In this document: piece after piece, positions 30,501-38,294 of the stretch
How positions within the stretch are numbered: the stretch's first letter is position 1
Layout: every line of letters starts with the position of its first letter
NCBI RefSeq assembly: GCF_003852515.1
Contig: NZ_QAJK01000122.1
Coordinates: 1-41,851, forward strand
Reading direction: 5' to 3'
DNA: 41,851 nucleotides
Origin: Variovorax sp. KBW07
GTDB taxonomy: Bacteria; Pseudomonadota; Gammaproteobacteria; Burkholderiales; Burkholderiaceae_C
Position numbers and translations under genes: made by a program
Notes under the pieces: generated by a model
What the model saw: only the letters and a program-made list of their open reading frames with translations
What the model was told of the DNA's origin: nothing
The model's database searches: none

Positions 30501-33500
30501 CAACACCGCGATCCGCGATGCACTGCCCAGCCGCCTGATCCTTACGCCGGCCCTCAAGGTGCGCACCCATTCCAGCTACAACGAGACCGGCTACAACGCC
30601 TTCGTGCTGTCCGACGCGGCGCGGCTCGGTTTCATGCGCGGCAGGCTGACCTCGGACGCGAAGAATCTCGATATCGTCTTCGAGCCTCCGAAGAGCGGAG
30701 GCACAGGGGGCGTCCCTTTTGCCTTCAACGGCGAGGCCCGCCTCAGCGCCGAGGCCGGTACGCAGGGCTTCGGCGGAACGGCGTCGCTGAACGTCGGCGA
30801 AGTGCTTGCGGACGGACGGCCCCCCACCGAGGGACTGAACGGCGTATCCGTCTACGACGCGGACCTGAACCGGCTCAACGCTCCGCGCCTGGCCCTGAAC
30901 AGCTCCATCGTCACCACCTACGGGTCGCGGGGGCGCATCGTCGACATCGTGGGCAACGGCACACTGATCGTGCGCAGCGGCGCGCGACTGTCGGCCTCGG
31001 ACATCGTGCTGGGAGGCGACCAGCTCATCGTGGAAGAGGGTGCCTCGCTCAGCACACTGGGCCGCGGACGCTCAAGCTTCGATTCGAGCGCGGGCTATGT
31101 CTTCTATGGCAACAACGTGCTGGCGTTGTCCAACGGCTGGTTCAACATGCAGCTTTCGTCGTCGCCGAACGGCGCGGCCGGCGGCGGGCTTGTCGACATC
31201 GGCCGCTGCGCGAGCAGCGCCTGCACCGGCACGACGCAACTGGTTTCGGAGGGCACGCTGGCCATCGCCACCGATGGCGCGCTGCTCCTGGCCGACAACC
31301 TGTCGTACGGCACGCGCAACCTTGTGTTCGCGATGGCAGCCGTCAACATGGGCGAAGACGCAAGCATTGCGGCCGCCAGCGCCGCCGGGCGCCTGCCGCT
31401 CGGCCTGGGGCTCAACCAGGCCCGGCTCGACCGCCTGCTGGCCGGCAACACCGCGGCTGGCGTGCCGGCGCTCGAAACCCTCGTGCTCAATGCGCGCGAT
31501 GCGGTCAACATCTATGGCGCGGTGAAGTTCGATGCATCGAGCCTCCAGCGCCTCGTGCTCGGCACGCCGGCCATTCATGGCTACGGCAAGGCGGGCGACG
31601 TTGCCGCCATTCGCGCCGGCGAGTTCGTCTGGGCCGGCTCTGAAGCCGCACCCGGCGCGCCCATGGTCGATCTGCTGGGCGACGGCGCGCTCGACATCGC
31701 GGCCCGCACCATCGTGTTGGGGCAGGGCCCGAACACGCCGGCGGACAACACCGCCACCAATGCACGGCTCGCGCTGGGCTTTGCGGACGTCAGGCTCAAG
31801 GCCTCCGAACAGGTCACCTCCGGCGGCAAGGGCACGCTGGCGGTCTACCACCGCCAGGATGCGTACGTGCCCGGGGAAGGCTATGCACGCGAGGGCGGCA
31901 ACCTGCGCATCGAATCGCCGGTGCTGACCGGGCAGGCGGCCTCGGTGATGCGCATCGCCGCCGGCGGCGCCATCGACGTCGTGTCGCCGGGTGGTGCCGG
32001 TGCGCAGGCTTCGAACCAGGCGCTGGGCGCAACGCTGGAGCTGAAGGGCCAGCGCATCGGCGTGGACGGCAACGTGGTGCTGCCTTCAGGCCGGCTGGTG
32101 TTGTCGGCCACCGGCGACATCGCATTGGGTTCGGCTTCGCGCATCGATCTTTCCGGCCGCAAGGTCGGGCTGTTCGACGTCGACAAGTACAGCTGGGGCG
32201 GCGACCTCGTGATGAACAGCACCGGGGGAGACATCCGGCAGGCGGCGGGCGGCTCGATCGACGTGTCCGCGCGCAACAGCCGGGGTGGCACCATCGAGGC
32301 GACGGCGCTCGGTGCCGGTGCGGGCCGCATCGATCTCGGCGGCGCACTGCTCGGCAGCGCCACCGGCAGCCACGACGTGGGCGGCACGGTGGTCCCGTAC
32401 GACGCGGGCGAACTCACGGTGCGCGCGCAGACCCTGAACGATTTCGCCGGCCTCAACAGCCGGCTGAACCAGGGCGGCATGTTCGGCGCGCGCCGCTTCC
32501 AGCTCAAGCAGGGCGACCTCGTCGTGGGCGACGGCGTCAAGGCCCGCGAGGTGGCCATCACGGTGGACGGCGGCAGCCTGCGGGTCGATGGCCGCATCGA
32601 TGCCAGCGGCTACCAGGTCGGCACGATCCGCCTTGCGGCAAAGGGCGACCTCACGGTCGACGGCACGCTCGATGCGCACGGTACGGGCCTGCGGGTCGAC
32701 AGCTACGGCAAGATCATCGACAGCCCCAACCGGGCCGTGGTCGAGCTGACCAGCAGCAGCGGCATGCTCACGCTGGGCAGCGGCGCGCGCATCGACCTGC
32801 GCGCGGGGACCGACGTGCCCGTGGGCACCGCCGCCGGCCAGAACGACGGCAGGGCGCGCGGCACGCTCGACCTCAATGCACGCCGCACCGGGGGCGCGGG
32901 CAGCGAGGGGAGCGGTGCCGGCGCGAACGACGTGGCGGTCACGGTCAATGGCACGCCGGTCGTCCTGGGCGCGAAGACCATCGCGGTCAATGCCTTCCGC
33001 CGCTACGACGATGCGCCGCTCGCCGGCCAGACCGATGTGTCCGGTTTCAAGCCGCAACTCATCACCCAGGGCTACCTCGACGAGATCGACGGACACAGCC
33101 AGCTCTTCGTCGATGCGGCGCTGCGCAATACAGCCCTGGGCAGTCGGCTGTCGGGCCTGGGCCGCTACCACCTGCGCCCCGGCGTGGAGATCGTCAGCAA
33201 GATCAGCGCCGACAACCCCAACGGCGACCTCACGGTAGACGGTGACCTGGACTTTTCTGGCTACCGCTACGGCCCGGATGCCAATCGCGGTGATCCGGCC
33301 CGGCGCGGCTTCGGCGACCCGGCCCGGCGCGGCTTCGGCGAGCCGGGCCGGCTCGCAATCCGCGCCACCGGCAACCTCAACATCCAGGGCAGCATCAACG
33401 ACGGCTTTGCGCCGCCCGCTGCCACGCCCGACGACAGCGGCTGGGTGCTGACCGAGGCGCGCGGCCCCAACAACTCGCCCAGCACCCCCTTCGGCGGCGA

Positions 33501-36500
33501 CATCGTCATTCCGATCGACGGTGTCTCACTGGAGCCCGGCACGCGCTTTCCGGCCGGGTCGACGCTCAACTACAGCGTGGACGTGGGGGCGATGACCTTG
33601 CCGGCGGGCACCGTGCTGCCGGTGGCCGTGGTGCTTGCCGGGCCGCTGAACCTGGCTGCGGGCACGGTCGTGGCCGCCGACATCCACAACGCCGACGGAA
33701 CGCTTGCCTATGCGGCGGGCTCGGTGCTGCGGGGCGCGGTGGCGCTGGAGGCGGGCATGCGCCTCGGCGCCGGCACGGCGTTGCGTGCAGCCACGCCGAT
33801 TGGCCCGCTCCGTTGGCCCAAGGGCGTGGCGTTGCCGGTGGAGATGACGACCACCGCCACGCTCGACCTGAAGCGGGGATCGCTGATCCCGTCGATGACG
33901 TGGGTCGAACTGCCGGGCGACAAGCCCATCAACCTGCGACCGGTCGTCAATGGCGTTCAGGGCCGCAACTGGGCGGTGGCGCCGATGCTGGGCGAGGGCG
34001 CCACGTCGTGGAGCATGCAACTGGTGGCCGGCGCGGACCTCGCATCGGCCGACCGGCGCGCCACCGACCCGGCCTCCAAGGGCGCCATCCGGTTGGCGGA
34101 CACGCACTACACGATGGCGTTCGAGACGGGGCTGGTCGGGCAGATCCAGGTGTGGACGGCCGCCAATGGCAACGGCGGTGTCGAGAATGAACCGGTGCCC
34201 GAAAGCGATCAGTTCTGGTGCACCATCTTTTTCGACTGGTGCACGTTCAAGGGCGGCACGCCGGCCATCGTAGGCAGCCGGCCGGCCCAGCCGACCTTCA
34301 GCGTGGTGCGCACCGGCACCGGCGACCTGCAGCTGGTGGCGGCGGGCGACATCCGCAGCGATTCGCTCTACGGCGTGTACACCGCCGGCACGGCAACCAC
34401 CGCGGATGCCGCCTACAACCGCCCGCGCGGCAAGCGGGCCGACGACACGGTGATCGGCCCGCAGGACCCGCTGCTCGACTACCAACGCAGCCTGGCGGGT
34501 TATCGCGCCTGGTATCCCGACCAGGGCGGCAACGTGCTGATTGCAGCCGGCGGCAACCTGGTGGGCGACATCAGCGGCACGACGGCGTCCAGCGTGGTGC
34601 CGGGCAACTGGCTGTGGCGGCAGGGCTCTGGCACGGCGCCTCTGGACACACCGATTCCCACCGCCTGGTGGATCAACTTCGGCGCCTATGCCCCAGTCGA
34701 CAGCTTCAGCTCGAACCCGCCGCGGATCGTCGGCTTCACGGGCATCGGTGCGCTCGGCGGTGGCGACGTTCGCATCCGGGTGGGAGGCGAGGCCGGCACC
34801 ATCGGCCTGCGCGGGAACAGGTCGGACGCCCTGGGCAACGAAGAACGCAGCCAGGGGCTGGTGGTCGCGGTTGGCGGCACGGGGCGGGTCGGTGCCGACG
34901 GAAGCCTCGCACTCACGGGAGGCGGCGACATCGACATGCGGGTGGCCGGTGCACTCAATCCCCAGCGCGGCATGAGCGCCGGGACCGAAAAGCTCATGCT
35001 CACTGGCGCCATTGCCAACCTGCGAGGTGCGACGGACGTCAGCGCGGCATCGATCGGCAGCCTGGGCCTGATGTTCCCGAGCAGCAAGTACGCGTTTGTC
35101 GATCTCGTCGATGCGCGCGGCATGGACCCCCTGACGGCAACCTATGCCAACGCGAGAGGCGGCATCAACCTCGTGCCCGGGGATTCCGTGGTCCAGTTGC
35201 GCACGCTCGGCGATCTGGTGCTCGGCGGTGCCGCCGATCCGGGACGCGGCGACACGCCCAACGCCCCGGCCTTCGATTTCGGCGGCAAGAGCCACCCCGG
35301 CGGCCAGGGCTGGTTCAGCCTCTGGAGCGGGCGCAGCGCCATCGACCTCACCGCTGCCGGCGGCCATCTGACGCCCATCATGGCGAGCGGCGACGCCCTC
35401 GTCAGCACCACGACGAAAGACGCATGGATCGTCTATCCCTCCATCTTCCGGGCTGCGGCCCTGACGGGAAACCTCTACTACGGCTACTCGGCATTGCCGC
35501 AGGCCGTGGGCAATCCTGACAAGCTGACCTACGGCCTGACGCTTGCGCCGTCGGCCACCGGCGAACTGGAAATGCTGGCCGGCGGCTCGATCTACGCGGG
35601 CAGGTACTCGGTCAGCATGTCCGGCGCGAGCACGCCCTTGCCGTCGCCATTCAATCCGGCGTTTGCCGGCGTGTTTCGCGATGATTTTCTGAACCCGGTT
35701 CAGGTGACCAACATCTCGGGGGATGGATTGGGCCCGGGTTCATTGTCAACGCTCTTCGCCTTCGGCCCCAACAGCGCGGGCGCCGGACTTGGTCGCGCGG
35801 CGAATGCACCGCCGATCCGCTTCTATGCCGCGGGCGGCGACATCGTGGGCCTGAAGACCGGGGAGGCCGTGAACTTCAACAGCACCGGCACGACCTGGTA
35901 CAACGCCGCCGCGCCGGTGCGCATCCGGGCGGCGCGCGACATCGTCAACGCCGGTGATGTGCCCGGCAGCGCGACAACCGGCGCCAGTGAAACCGGCGGC
36001 TCCCAGCTGCGCGGCAACCTCATCGTCCACAACAACCCGACCGACGTTTCCATCGTTTCCGCCGGCCGCGACATCCTCTACGCCAACTTCGACATCGCCG
36101 GCCCCGGCACGCTGGAGGTCACGGCGGGCCGCAACCTGCTGCAGGAAGACCGCGGGGGCATCACGTCGATAGGACCGACCGTGCCTGGCGACACCCGTTC
36201 GGGTGCATCGGTCGCGATGATGGCTGGCGTGGGGGCATCGGCCGCGGCCTCGGGCCTGGACATGTCCGCGATCCGCACGCGCTACCTCGATCCGTCGAAA
36301 CGCGCCGAGGCCGGCGCGTCGTTGGCCAGCCAGCCGGGCAAGGCCGTCAAGACCTACGAGGCGGAACTGGCCGCATGGCTGAAGGCGCGCTACGGCTTCG
36401 ACGGCGGCAGCACCGCACAGGCGCTGGCGTACTTCGATGCCCTGGCGCCGGAGCAGCAACGCATCTTCCTGCGCGAGGTGTACTACGCCGAACTGCGCGA

Positions 36501-37527
36501 AGGCGGCCGCGAATACAACGACCCGAACAGCAGCCGCTCGGGCTCGTACCTGCGTGGCCGCGAGATGATCGCCACGCTGTTCCCCGACAACGACGCGGCC
36601 GGCCGTGCCATCGCGCGCAGCGGCGACATCACCATGTTCGGCGGCTCGGGCGTGCGCACCAATTTCGGCGGAAATATCGAGATGATGGCGCCGGGCGGCC
36701 AGATCATCGTGGGTGTGCAGGGCCAGGTGCCGCCGGCCACGGCGGGCGTCCTGACGCAGGGGAAGGGCGACATCCGCATGTTCAGCGAAGGCAGCGTGCT
36801 GCTGGGGCTGTCGCGCATCATGACGACCTTCGGCGGCGACATCTTCGTGTGGTCCGAGAAGGGCGACATCAACGCCGGCCGCGGCTCGAAGACGACGGTG
36901 CTGTACACGCCGCCCAAGGTGGTCTACGACAACATGGGCAACGTCGAAATCTCCCCCCAGGCACCCAGCTCGGGCGCGGGCATCGCGACATTGGCGCCCA
37001 TCGCCGAAGTGCCGCGCGGCGACGTCGACCTGGTCGCGCCGCTGGGCACCATCGACCCCGGCGAGGCCGGCATCCGCGTGTCGGGCAACATCAGCGTCGC
37101 GGCGCTGCACGTGGTGAACGCAGACAACATCGTGGCGCAGGGCAAGTCGTCGGGGCTGCCGGCCATCGTCTCGGTGAACGTCGGCGCGCTCACCAACGCC
37201 AGCGCGGCCGCGGCGCAGGCCAGCACGGCCGCGCAGGAAGCGGTGCAGCGCGAACGCGCCGCGGCGCGGCAGGCGTTGCCTTCGGTGTTCACGGTGCGCG
37301 TGCTCGGCTTCGGTAACGAGCCGGCGCCGGGCGGCAACGGCGACAGCAGCAGCAATGGCAACAACAATAACAACAACGGCAGCAGCGACGCGCCGGCCGG
37401 CAAGGCCGGCACGCCGGTCGCCTACAACCCGCGCAGCGTGATCCGCGTGCTGGGTGGTGGCGGCAGCCTGCCGCCGGCGGCGAGCCGGCAACTGACGGAC
37501 GAGGAGCGCGCCAACCTGCAACGCTGA
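24532..37527 (+). CDS. Giant filamentous-haemagglutinin-type exoprotein (TpsA/PdtA-like)
   Basis: A 4331-residue surface or secreted protein. A long basic N-region leads into a signal sequence (RSVAVALAALGTFGPVHA, about residues 34-51). A TPS/haemagglutination domain follows (about 140-330: NWETFNVGRNTTVDF, then NRNGIVF, a variant of the NPNGI motif). Most of the protein is Gly/Ala/Asp-rich beta-helix. A region near 1926-1965 (IPAGVPGLPAGTYTLMPSNY) and the later part fit the DUF3739-type FHA family. Only four cysteines are seen, as close pairs (2226/2231, 3230/3237). A Ser/Asn-rich linker (SSSNGNNNNNNGSS) precedes the C-terminus. No TpsB transporter gene is in the window. P. aeruginosa PdtA, from a similar island, is the likely counterpart. 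Confidence 0.88.
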   Translation: MVLNPHTSRSRRSAAVDGRAPVSRGDLRLTPLSRSVAVALAALGTFGPVHAAQSLSRAWFADKGAEQAWALQTGRLRNGAPASSLTNPALQQQQANAQLQRSISNLNLAAQAIAAQQSAQAAAREAALKNGTSVPDGLADGGLKVDTDSLTAGWRNANAPVQTQQADGRTNVAIQQTGDKAILNWETFNVGRNTTVDFKQQADWAVLNRVNDPQARPSQIQGQIKADGTVLIANRNGIVFSGSSQTDTRNLVAAAARIGDEQFRARGIHSAKTSDGFTPSFTDAGGAVTVEAGAQLATRTPASVKQGGGYVLLMGQEVSNAGTITTPRGQVQMAAGDFFIVRPGQGTAANQASTTRGNEVAPQFVADSTAGRVVNTGLLQAPEGDITLAGRKVVQDGVALATTTVDTRGTIHLLSSASDKLGSVTVTQRALNAVLLDDGNGRTALDSQRDAVIVESAKQNMLRPTAAAGAFDNLSLLDDRRDLSRIEIVSGGNVMFEGGSTTLATGGQLAVSAGKTGGRSTVANGARLDVSGAVGVQVAMSSNNVKINIQGNEQRDAPLNRDTSKLNNANVWIDRRKLVRVAAGVGGYDKERWYTPGGLLEVGGYLGLQGHGIGEWAAQGGSVTFSGGELVTKAGSNINLSGGTLDVQTGAIRQSWLKGADGRLYEVSNAPADVAYTGVYKGFEDEHKRWGIKNTGYFYNPLIGPQQRLENGYTVGRDAGRLVVATGAAVIEGDITANAFQGPRQAVKRDAAFDGYAQSHNAAAQAAQLILGSYTTAYNADAKLGPVGTFSRLAPTFDRVVVGHAEPDIGAGLQPEDALPQARKDALYLDNQRLNGFGLGTVVAVANKSVTVDGALTVAPGGSIVLHATQVKVNADLTARGGSIALGNVQSSFSNTGKPVDAVLPVAAETPVEVSVAKGVTLDARGLWSNQQLDPGDTRGLPYLDGGTVSLRSSGAVTLAAGSLVDVSSGGALLVNGKTRGGRGGNVTLFADVESKEPSNPGLLTIDGDIRGYGVNGGGTLRMASGTAIILGGQVPGSGGTLAPGQAAPTDLILLQDYQVRAGDVLPVAYSYQRTRAQPGETVGTAPVFDEGQNAVTLASDWKLPDVSWSSPSRFYTVTAIVNGVSMDFRAFRTGDGNSKSETVPAGATITNLSQETSFPANYVVPPNIFPGGVAIRPQAATLTAGNTAIADFTVASGTRINAGAVFTQSVLTRPNLSLDSAILQSGFARYEIDGRLGVVVAENAKLDVRMPVYRVSEGARTVPGGSSPDAALERWMPPTWREDAQQGVLTQRGGASLVLQSTGASGQGVSAPVDLRAGATIEVDPGQSIALLGRGVTVDGRLVAPSGTIAIDGGPTADKTGLIWIGDRAVLDVAARAATAQDVFGRTYGRVAGGGTISIGGAPDWEATGEATAANSFIVIRPGALLDASGSSAVLDHRDGTGGASTVASAGGSIVLKSSLGLYLDGTLRAASGGVGAAGGTLALALESANYPTAETRGDVLRHRELVLAQTQGDSALAAAQTPAQAAGLLRTGTARVGVDRIEAGGFDNLSMLVHGPLSFDGDVALRIGQSLRLYAGTYAHAEGAATGSKVSLSAPYVRLAGVTRIPNDNSTLPAANWAKGASQQPGDGSFSVLADLVDVRDRVGFGVHADIDLGMSAYTVDRKGFGSIDLSSRGDIRLLQGLSAGFATELSTPGSLTLTGAQIYPATGASAVVTAGYRVEDPDNGIVGYVPGSVLAIRRYGDGDVALPDSVFGTLVLSAETVEQGGIVRAPLGHLTLGPADQGSTKRVERLVLQPGSITSVSAAGLLTPYGGTVDGLNYLYDKKAVRPTSVGASSDILLRARRVDVQSDAVLDLSGGGTLAGAGFVAGRGGSADILATPLVNANPVNTYSQAGNAVYAIVPGSAARYAPVAPEAGAGMPGIGQQVTIPAGVPGLPAGTYTLMPSNYALLPGAFRVEVGPAGRPGSPGVPAVPATGDGSYVAAGYLGVANTAIRDALPSRLILTPALKVRTHSSYNETGYNAFVLSDAARLGFMRGRLTSDAKNLDIVFEPPKSGGTGGVPFAFNGEARLSAEAGTQGFGGTASLNVGEVLADGRPPTEGLNGVSVYDADLNRLNAPRLALNSSIVTTYGSRGRIVDIVGNGTLIVRSGARLSASDIVLGGDQLIVEEGASLSTLGRGRSSFDSSAGYVFYGNNVLALSNGWFNMQLSSSPNGAAGGGLVDIGRCASSACTGTTQLVSEGTLAIATDGALLLADNLSYGTRNLVFAMAAVNMGEDASIAAASAAGRLPLGLGLNQARLDRLLAGNTAAGVPALETLVLNARDAVNIYGAVKFDASSLQRLVLGTPAIHGYGKAGDVAAIRAGEFVWAGSEAAPGAPMVDLLGDGALDIAARTIVLGQGPNTPADNTATNARLALGFADVRLKASEQVTSGGKGTLAVYHRQDAYVPGEGYAREGGNLRIESPVLTGQAASVMRIAAGGAIDVVSPGGAGAQASNQALGATLELKGQRIGVDGNVVLPSGRLVLSATGDIALGSASRIDLSGRKVGLFDVDKYSWGGDLVMNSTGGDIRQAAGGSIDVSARNSRGGTIEATALGAGAGRIDLGGALLGSATGSHDVGGTVVPYDAGELTVRAQTLNDFAGLNSRLNQGGMFGARRFQLKQGDLVVGDGVKAREVAITVDGGSLRVDGRIDASGYQVGTIRLAAKGDLTVDGTLDAHGTGLRVDSYGKIIDSPNRAVVELTSSSGMLTLGSGARIDLRAGTDVPVGTAAGQNDGRARGTLDLNARRTGGAGSEGSGAGANDVAVTVNGTPVVLGAKTIAVNAFRRYDDAPLAGQTDVSGFKPQLITQGYLDEIDGHSQLFVDAALRNTALGSRLSGLGRYHLRPGVEIVSKISADNPNGDLTVDGDLDFSGYRYGPDANRGDPARRGFGDPARRGFGEPGRLAIRATGNLNIQGSINDGFAPPAATPDDSGWVLTEARGPNNSPSTPFGGDIVIPIDGVSLEPGTRFPAGSTLNYSVDVGAMTLPAGTVLPVAVVLAGPLNLAAGTVVAADIHNADGTLAYAAGSVLRGAVALEAGMRLGAGTALRAATPIGPLRWPKGVALPVEMTTTATLDLKRGSLIPSMTWVELPGDKPINLRPVVNGVQGRNWAVAPMLGEGATSWSMQLVAGADLASADRRATDPASKGAIRLADTHYTMAFETGLVGQIQVWTAANGNGGVENEPVPESDQFWCTIFFDWCTFKGGTPAIVGSRPAQPTFSVVRTGTGDLQLVAAGDIRSDSLYGVYTAGTATTADAAYNRPRGKRADDTVIGPQDPLLDYQRSLAGYRAWYPDQGGNVLIAAGGNLVGDISGTTASSVVPGNWLWRQGSGTAPLDTPIPTAWWINFGAYAPVDSFSSNPPRIVGFTGIGALGGGDVRIRVGGEAGTIGLRGNRSDALGNEERSQGLVVAVGGTGRVGADGSLALTGGGDIDMRVAGALNPQRGMSAGTEKLMLTGAIANLRGATDVSAASIGSLGLMFPSSKYAFVDLVDARGMDPLTATYANARGGINLVPGDSVVQLRTLGDLVLGGAADPGRGDTPNAPAFDFGGKSHPGGQGWFSLWSGRSAIDLTAAGGHLTPIMASGDALVSTTTKDAWIVYPSIFRAAALTGNLYYGYSALPQAVGNPDKLTYGLTLAPSATGELEMLAGGSIYAGRYSVSMSGASTPLPSPFNPAFAGVFRDDFLNPVQVTNISGDGLGPGSLSTLFAFGPNSAGAGLGRAANAPPIRFYAAGGDIVGLKTGEAVNFNSTGTTWYNAAAPVRIRAARDIVNAGDVPGSATTGASETGGSQLRGNLIVHNNPTDVSIVSAGRDILYANFDIAGPGTLEVTAGRNLLQEDRGGITSIGPTVPGDTRSGASVAMMAGVGASAAASGLDMSAIRTRYLDPSKRAEAGASLASQPGKAVKTYEAELAAWLKARYGFDGGSTAQALAYFDALAPEQQRIFLREVYYAELREGGREYNDPNSSRSGSYLRGREMIATLFPDNDAAGRAIARSGDITMFGGSGVRTNFGGNIEMMAPGGQIIVGVQGQVPPATAGVLTQGKGDIRMFSEGSVLLGLSRIMTTFGGDIFVWSEKGDINAGRGSKTTVLYTPPKVVYDNMGNVEISPQAPSSGAGIATLAPIAEVPRGDVDLVAPLGTIDPGEAGIRVSGNISVAALHVVNADNIVAQGKSSGLPAIVSVNVGALTNASAAAAQASTAAQEAVQRERAAARQALPSVFTVRVLGFGNEPAPGGNGDSSSNGNNNNNNGSSDAPAGKAGTPVAYNPRSVIRVLGGGGSLPPAASRQLTDEERANLQR
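33292..33351 (+). repeat. 24-bp in-frame tandem repeat in exoprotein gene
   Basis: Two 24-bp units (33292-33315 and 33316-33339), differing at one base, are followed by a diverged half unit. They encode DPARRGFG twice and then EPGR. The repeat keeps frame, so slippage would change protein length by eight residues without truncation. Confidence 0.85.
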
Positions 37528-37537
37528 CCCGTGCCCG

Positions 37538-37576
37538 GCGCCCGGGCTGGCGGGCGCATTCCTCCGTCCTTTTTTT
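37538..37576 (+). terminator. Possible terminator after exoprotein gene
   Basis: GCGCCCG, loop GGCTGG, CGGGCGC forms a 7-bp stem. An alternative stem GCCCGG-CGC-CCGGGC overlaps it at 37533-37547. A T-rich stretch with seven or more T residues follows about 12 bases later. The distance weakens the call; it may attenuate read-through into the second sigma factor gene. Confidence 0.4.
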
Positions 37577-37652
37577 CTTGTCTCGAGGCCTGGCCTTTCC
37601 CGCAACCGGCGATCCCGGACGCGGGCACGCCGGGCGTTCAGCGAAAACCAAC

Positions 37653-38279
37653 ATGACCCCCAACACCCAGGCGATGCGCAGCGGCGCGCCAGACCGGTTC
37701 TCCCTGCTTTTTCCCTCGGTCTGGCGACAGCTGGACGCGCGCATCGGGCGGCTGCCGGCCGTGGTGCCGCGCGCGGAGAAGGCAAGGAAGCCACCGGCGC
37801 CGGCGGTCGATCTGCAGGCGCACCTGGCGGCGCACTACACCGCGCTGCACCGTCGCCTGGAGCGGCAGTTCGGCTGCGCGGACCTTGCAAGCGAATGCCT
37901 GCACGAGGCGTGGCTGCGGCTGGGCGGACGCCGGGCGCACGAGGCGCCGGCCAACCCCGATGCCTACGTCTACCGCGTGGCCAGCAACCTGGCAATGGAC
38001 AGCCTGCGCGCGCGCAAGCGCTGGAGCGGGCTGAACGACGAGGGGGCCGATGTCGGTGACGTGGCCGACCTGCAGCCCGGCCCCGAGCTCATTGCCGAGG
38101 CGCGCTCGGAAGTGGCCGCGGTCGACCGCGCCATGCAGAGGCTGCCGCGCCGCCACCAGTCGGTGCTGCTGGCGCTGCGCTGGCACGAGATGTCGCGCCA
38201 GGAGGTGGCCCGGCGCCACGGCGTGTCGGTGCGCAAGGTCGACACGGCGCTGCGGCAGGCGCTGGGCGCGCTGCGTTGA
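37653..38279 (+). CDS. Second ECF-type sigma factor
   Basis: A 208-residue sigma-70-family protein. Region 2 is at about 53-122 (CLHEAWLRLGG, then NPDAYVYRVASNLAMDSLRARKR). Region 4 is at about 158-206 (AMQRLPRRHQSVLLALRW, then the helix-turn-helix RQEVARRHGVSVRKVDTALRQAL). A roughly 50-residue Pro/Arg-rich N-terminal extension precedes region 2. It differs in sequence from the sigma factor at 22528. No FecR-type anti-sigma gene follows; the next gene, 15 bases on, is a Phd/transposase-domain chimera. No clear Shine-Dalgarno sequence is seen before ATG 37653. Confidence 0.85.
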   Translation: MTPNTQAMRSGAPDRFSLLFPSVWRQLDARIGRLPAVVPRAEKARKPPAPAVDLQAHLAAHYTALHRRLERQFGCADLASECLHEAWLRLGGRRAHEAPANPDAYVYRVASNLAMDSLRARKRWSGLNDEGADVGDVADLQPGPELIAEARSEVAAVDRAMQRLPRRHQSVLLALRWHEMSRQEVARRHGVSVRKVDTALRQALGALR

Positions 38280-38294
38280 CGTGGAGGAAACCAG

